A DNA stretch of 35,243 nucleotides from a bacterium (lineage in GTDB: Bacteria; Myxococcota_A; Bradymonadia; REDH01). The position numbers and the translations under genes are program-made. The stretch is taken from NCBI GenBank assembly GCA_030427825.1, contig JAUICO010000049.1, positions 1 to 35,243 of the forward strand. Direction: 5' to 3'. Of the stretch, positions 33,196 to 35,243 are shown one piece after another; positions within the stretch are counted from its first letter, which is position 1; each line of letters opens with the position of its first letter. The notes beneath the pieces are model-generated. The model saw only the letters and a program-made list of their open reading frames with translations. It was not told where the DNA came from and made no database searches.

Positions 33196-33632
33196 TACAC
33201 GACCTCAGGCGCCGCACGATGCACGAGCCGGTCGTCACTGAGGAAGCGCATCGGGATGCGAGTCACGGTTCCGTTGTCGTCCACCCGAGCGATAACGAAG
33301 CTCGCGCCCTCTTCGTCTTCGATCTCGTATGGCTCCCTGCTCACCTCCACATCGTCGATCAGCCGGCTGACCTCCGATTGCGTAAAGCGCCAACCACGCA
33401 CGAAGTCCCGCCCGTCGATCGAGCCGACGATCGTGAAGGTGCCGGGCAATCTCTCTGCGGCCGGCCGAGCGAAGAACTCCGGGACTGCCGGTGCAGGCGC
33501 CGTCGACTCGTTGCCGGCAGGCTCTGTCGACTCTGACGGCGCCGCCTTCTTCGAGCAGGCCGTGACACAGGGAATCGCCGCGCAGAGCACGGCGGCAGCG
33601 AGCACTCGTAGCTGTGGCTTCACGGGACTCAT
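33117..33632 (-). CDS. Small lipoprotein, possible beta-barrel fold
   Basis: A 171-residue protein with signal peptide and lipobox VTAC (Cys26), followed by a Ser/Pro/Glu-rich linker. The globular part, FTIVGSIDGRDFVRGWRFTQSEVSRLI onward, is strand-rich. Its SIDGxxF...RF pattern is shared with the next upstream lipoprotein, suggesting old paralogues. The ATG at 33632 overlaps the stop of that gene (ATGA). Its 3' end overlaps the convergent lipoprotein gene by 79 bp. Function unknown. Confidence 0.7.
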   Translation of the reverse strand: MSPVKPQLRVLAAAVLCAAIPCVTACSKKAAPSESTEPAGNESTAPAPAVPEFFARPAAERLPGTFTIVGSIDGRDFVRGWRFTQSEVSRLIDDVEVSREPYEIEDEEGASFVIARVDDNGTVTRIPMRFLSDDRLVHRAAPEVVYQRVPDAAPPEWESDSNDSEIVSPNP

Positions 33633-34042
33633 TGTCGCCTGAACCTCGCGTGTCCAAAGAGATCGATTGTAAAGGTGTCCTCTTCGACCACCAGCGTTCT
33701 GCGCGCGATGTAATCCTCGTGAAAGACGAGAATCGTCATCGCGTGGCCATCGAAGGAAACCGGCGTCCAGGGGGCGCGCTGTTCACTCTCGTCGCCAACG
33801 CTCACTCCGAGCGCCACATCAGAAAAGCGGATCTCGATGTCGAAATTCTCGCCGTCGATCGAGCTCACTGCGTGCCAGTCGCCGGAGACTGCAGAAACGG
33901 CGCTGTCCCGGTCGGCCTCCGAGATTCCGGGCCCGGGCTCAACCACCGTCGATACGCAGCCGGCGCAGGCGAGCAACGCCCCCAGCAGCGCGGCGCATAC
34001 CCGCATTGTGCGCACAGACCTCTCACGTACCAATCGAAGCAT
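33629..34042 (-). CDS. Small lipoprotein, paralogue-like partner of the downstream gene
   Basis: A 137-residue protein. The signal peptide ends in CAGC (Cys29) from the ATG at 34042; an ATG at codon 13 (34006) would give a shorter signal. The mature part, GDWHAVSSIDGENFDIEIRFSDVALG onward, shares SIDGxxF..xRF with the following gene and is also strand-rich; a lipocalin-like barrel is a guess. The two genes overlap by 4 nt and are translationally coupled. The divergent TPR gene starts 152 bp away. Confidence 0.7.
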   Translation of the reverse strand: MLRLVRERSVRTMRVCAALLGALLACAGCVSTVVEPGPGISEADRDSAVSAVSGDWHAVSSIDGENFDIEIRFSDVALGVSVGDESEQRAPWTPVSFDGHAMTILVFHEDYIARRTLVVEEDTFTIDLFGHARFRRQ

Positions 34043-34194
34043 GGCATCCCGCTACGCGAGCGCCGTCCGCGGCGTCAACCCGAGCTTCTCTCAAGACGCC
34101 GCCGATTCGACCCTCCGGGAAGATTTGCGCCACAGGGCGAACTGATGGTCTCGCCGGTTGTCTGATATGGCAGCCGGACCGAACGAGGAGGCCC

Positions 34195-35243
34195 ATGAAA
34201 GCACCACATCAACGCCGCGCGCACGGTCGTGTCCTGCGCGCCACCGCTGCAGTAGCGCTCCCTGCCCTGTTTGCGCTCTGCTCGCTCATGTCCCCGCGGA
34301 CGGCAGCCGCGCAAAGCGAGGTGACCCTCGAGGACGTCGCGATGGGAGCCTGGGGACTGCTCGAAGCCGGAGACATCAACGGTGCTGCCGACGTCTTTCA
34401 GCAGCTCGTCGACGCAGCTCCCGACTGGGGTCCCGGCCACGCCGGCCTCGCCGCTGTAGCCGCAGCAACAGGCCAGTGGCCTACCGCGCGCACCCACGCC
34501 GACCAGGCGATCGCGCTCGATGACACGATCGCGGCCGCCCACACGATTCGATGCCGCGCCGTGATCGTCGCAGGCGACCCCGCGGCCGCCCTCCCTTCGT
34601 GCGACCGGGCCATCACCCTGAATCCGGACAACGCAGTACCGTACCGGAGTGCATGCGCCGCAGCCCTGGCCCTCTATGAATGGAACCAGGCGATCGGCTA
34701 CTGCCGCGGCGCCATCGATCGCTCGCAGCAACGCCCGGGCCACGCGGGCTCGCACTGGCGCCTCGGCGTCGCCCTCAGCAACGTCGGCGACACCACAAAC
34801 GCCGTCGACGCGTGTCGCGCTGCTATCGAGATCGCGCCCACCGACCCGATGTCCCACTACTGCCTCGGCACGGCCCACATCAGCGCCGGCGCACACAACA
34901 CCGCGATGCCACATTGTGCGCAGGCCGCGCTTCTTGCACCCGACAACGCCCTCGCCTGGTTCTGCCGCGGAATGGCCGCGCTCGGTCTGAACAACGTCGA
35001 TGACGCCCGCGCCGACTGTAGCAGAGCCACGCAGCTCGCACCGCATGAAGCCCTCGGACACTTCTGCCTTGGGCGCATCGCGCGCGAGACAGGCCGACAC
35101 GCGGACGCCGTCCCCCACCTGCAGGAGGCCCTGACCCTCAATCCACGCCTCGTTGCCGCACGCGGCACACTCGGCGAAGTGCTGACCCACGCGGGGCAGC
35201 TCGAAGACGGCGAGCGCTGGCTCCGGGACGCACTGGAGCGTGC
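34195..35243 (+). CDS. Exported TPR protein with periodic cysteines (3' end outside window)
   Basis: The first 349 residues of an open frame that runs off the window. The ATG at 34195 has a strong AGGAGG five bases before it. A signal peptide (Arg-rich start, hydrophobic 16-34) is followed by a likely cut after AAA in RTAAAQSE (about 39). From about residue 45 on there are tandem TPRs with A-x-x-A-x-x-L-x-P endings (AIALDD, AITLNPDN, AIEIAPTD, ALLAPDN, ATQLAPHE, ALTLNPR). Ten cysteines sit at recurring places: 120, 136, 154, 170, 207, 223, 241, 257, 275, 291. There is no CxxCH heme motif. It is probably a periplasmic scaffold stabilised by disulfides or binding a ligand. Confidence 0.85.
   Translation, partial: MKAPHQRRAHGRVLRATAAVALPALFALCSLMSPRTAAAQSEVTLEDVAMGAWGLLEAGDINGAADVFQQLVDAAPDWGPGHAGLAAVAAATGQWPTARTHADQAIALDDTIAAAHTIRCRAVIVAGDPAAALPSCDRAITLNPDNAVPYRSACAAALALYEWNQAIGYCRGAIDRSQQRPGHAGSHWRLGVALSNVGDTTNAVDACRAAIEIAPTDPMSHYCLGTAHISAGAHNTAMPHCAQAALLAPDNALAWFCRGMAALGLNNVDDARADCSRATQLAPHEALGHFCLGRIARETGRHADAVPHLQEALTLNPRLVAARGTLGEVLTHAGQLEDGERWLRDALER

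Overview
The window reads as a piece of a GC-rich myxobacterial (Myxococcota) chromosome. The evidence is an adjacent mglB-mglA pair (the Myxococcus motility polarity switch) with the diagnostic MglA residues, many exported lipoproteins, one of them carrying Myxococcus-type cysteine-rich and Asp-rich repeats, and dense gene packing with many 1-17 nt overlaps. I see no insertion sequence, prophage or CRISPR array. It looks like native backbone DNA with a few lineage-specific genes.

Layout. (1) 1-6775: the C-terminus of pyruvate phosphate dikinase, then three lipoprotein genes joined by overlapping stops and starts: a beta-propeller, a 1270-residue cysteine/Asp-rich protein and a TPR/HEAT protein. 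(2) 6791-10508: a soluble two-GAF histidine kinase on the minus strand, divergent from a TIGR01777 epimerase and a rhomboid protease. (3) 10526-14498: gap, pgk, tpiA (glycolysis), then secG. (4) 14506-20501: an information-processing block. It holds tRNA-Leu with the rare anticodon AAG, a terminator, serS, tRNA-Ser(UGA), tRNA-Ser(GCU), tRNA-Arg(ACG), tadA, tRNA-Ser(CGA), tRNA-Ser(GGA), the SRP RNA (ffs), a run of three hairpins, dnaX, ybaB and recR. Seryl-tRNA synthetase lies beside a complete serine tRNA set, and the A34 deaminase TadA beside its substrate tRNA-Arg(ACG).

(5) 20652-23925: mglB, mglA, a lipoprotein, and a PP2C phosphatase with its own good promoter. (6) 23956-29902: an envelope-sugar region. 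A minus-strand operon holds a UbiA/DPPR-synthase-like prenyltransferase, an AmgK-like sugar kinase and a MurU-like nucleotidyltransferase. Divergent from it are a membrane GT2 (cellulose-synthase-like) and a polytopic GT-C transferase. (7) 29924-34042: an uncharacterised gene, ispA and tlyA overlapping on the minus strand, then three small lipoproteins, two of which overlap tail to tail. (8) 34195-end: an exported TPR protein, cut by the window edge, with cysteines at regular positions in successive repeats.

Most interesting points: the tRNA-Leu(AAG) whose anticodon loop differs by one base from that of the TadA substrate tRNA-Arg(ACG); the serS/tRNA-Ser/tadA/ffs/dnaX island; the three tandem hairpins between ffs and dnaX; the cysteine-periodic TPR protein; and candidate operators upstream of gap and at the start codon of the histidine kinase. 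All calls come from reading the sequence; no database search was run.
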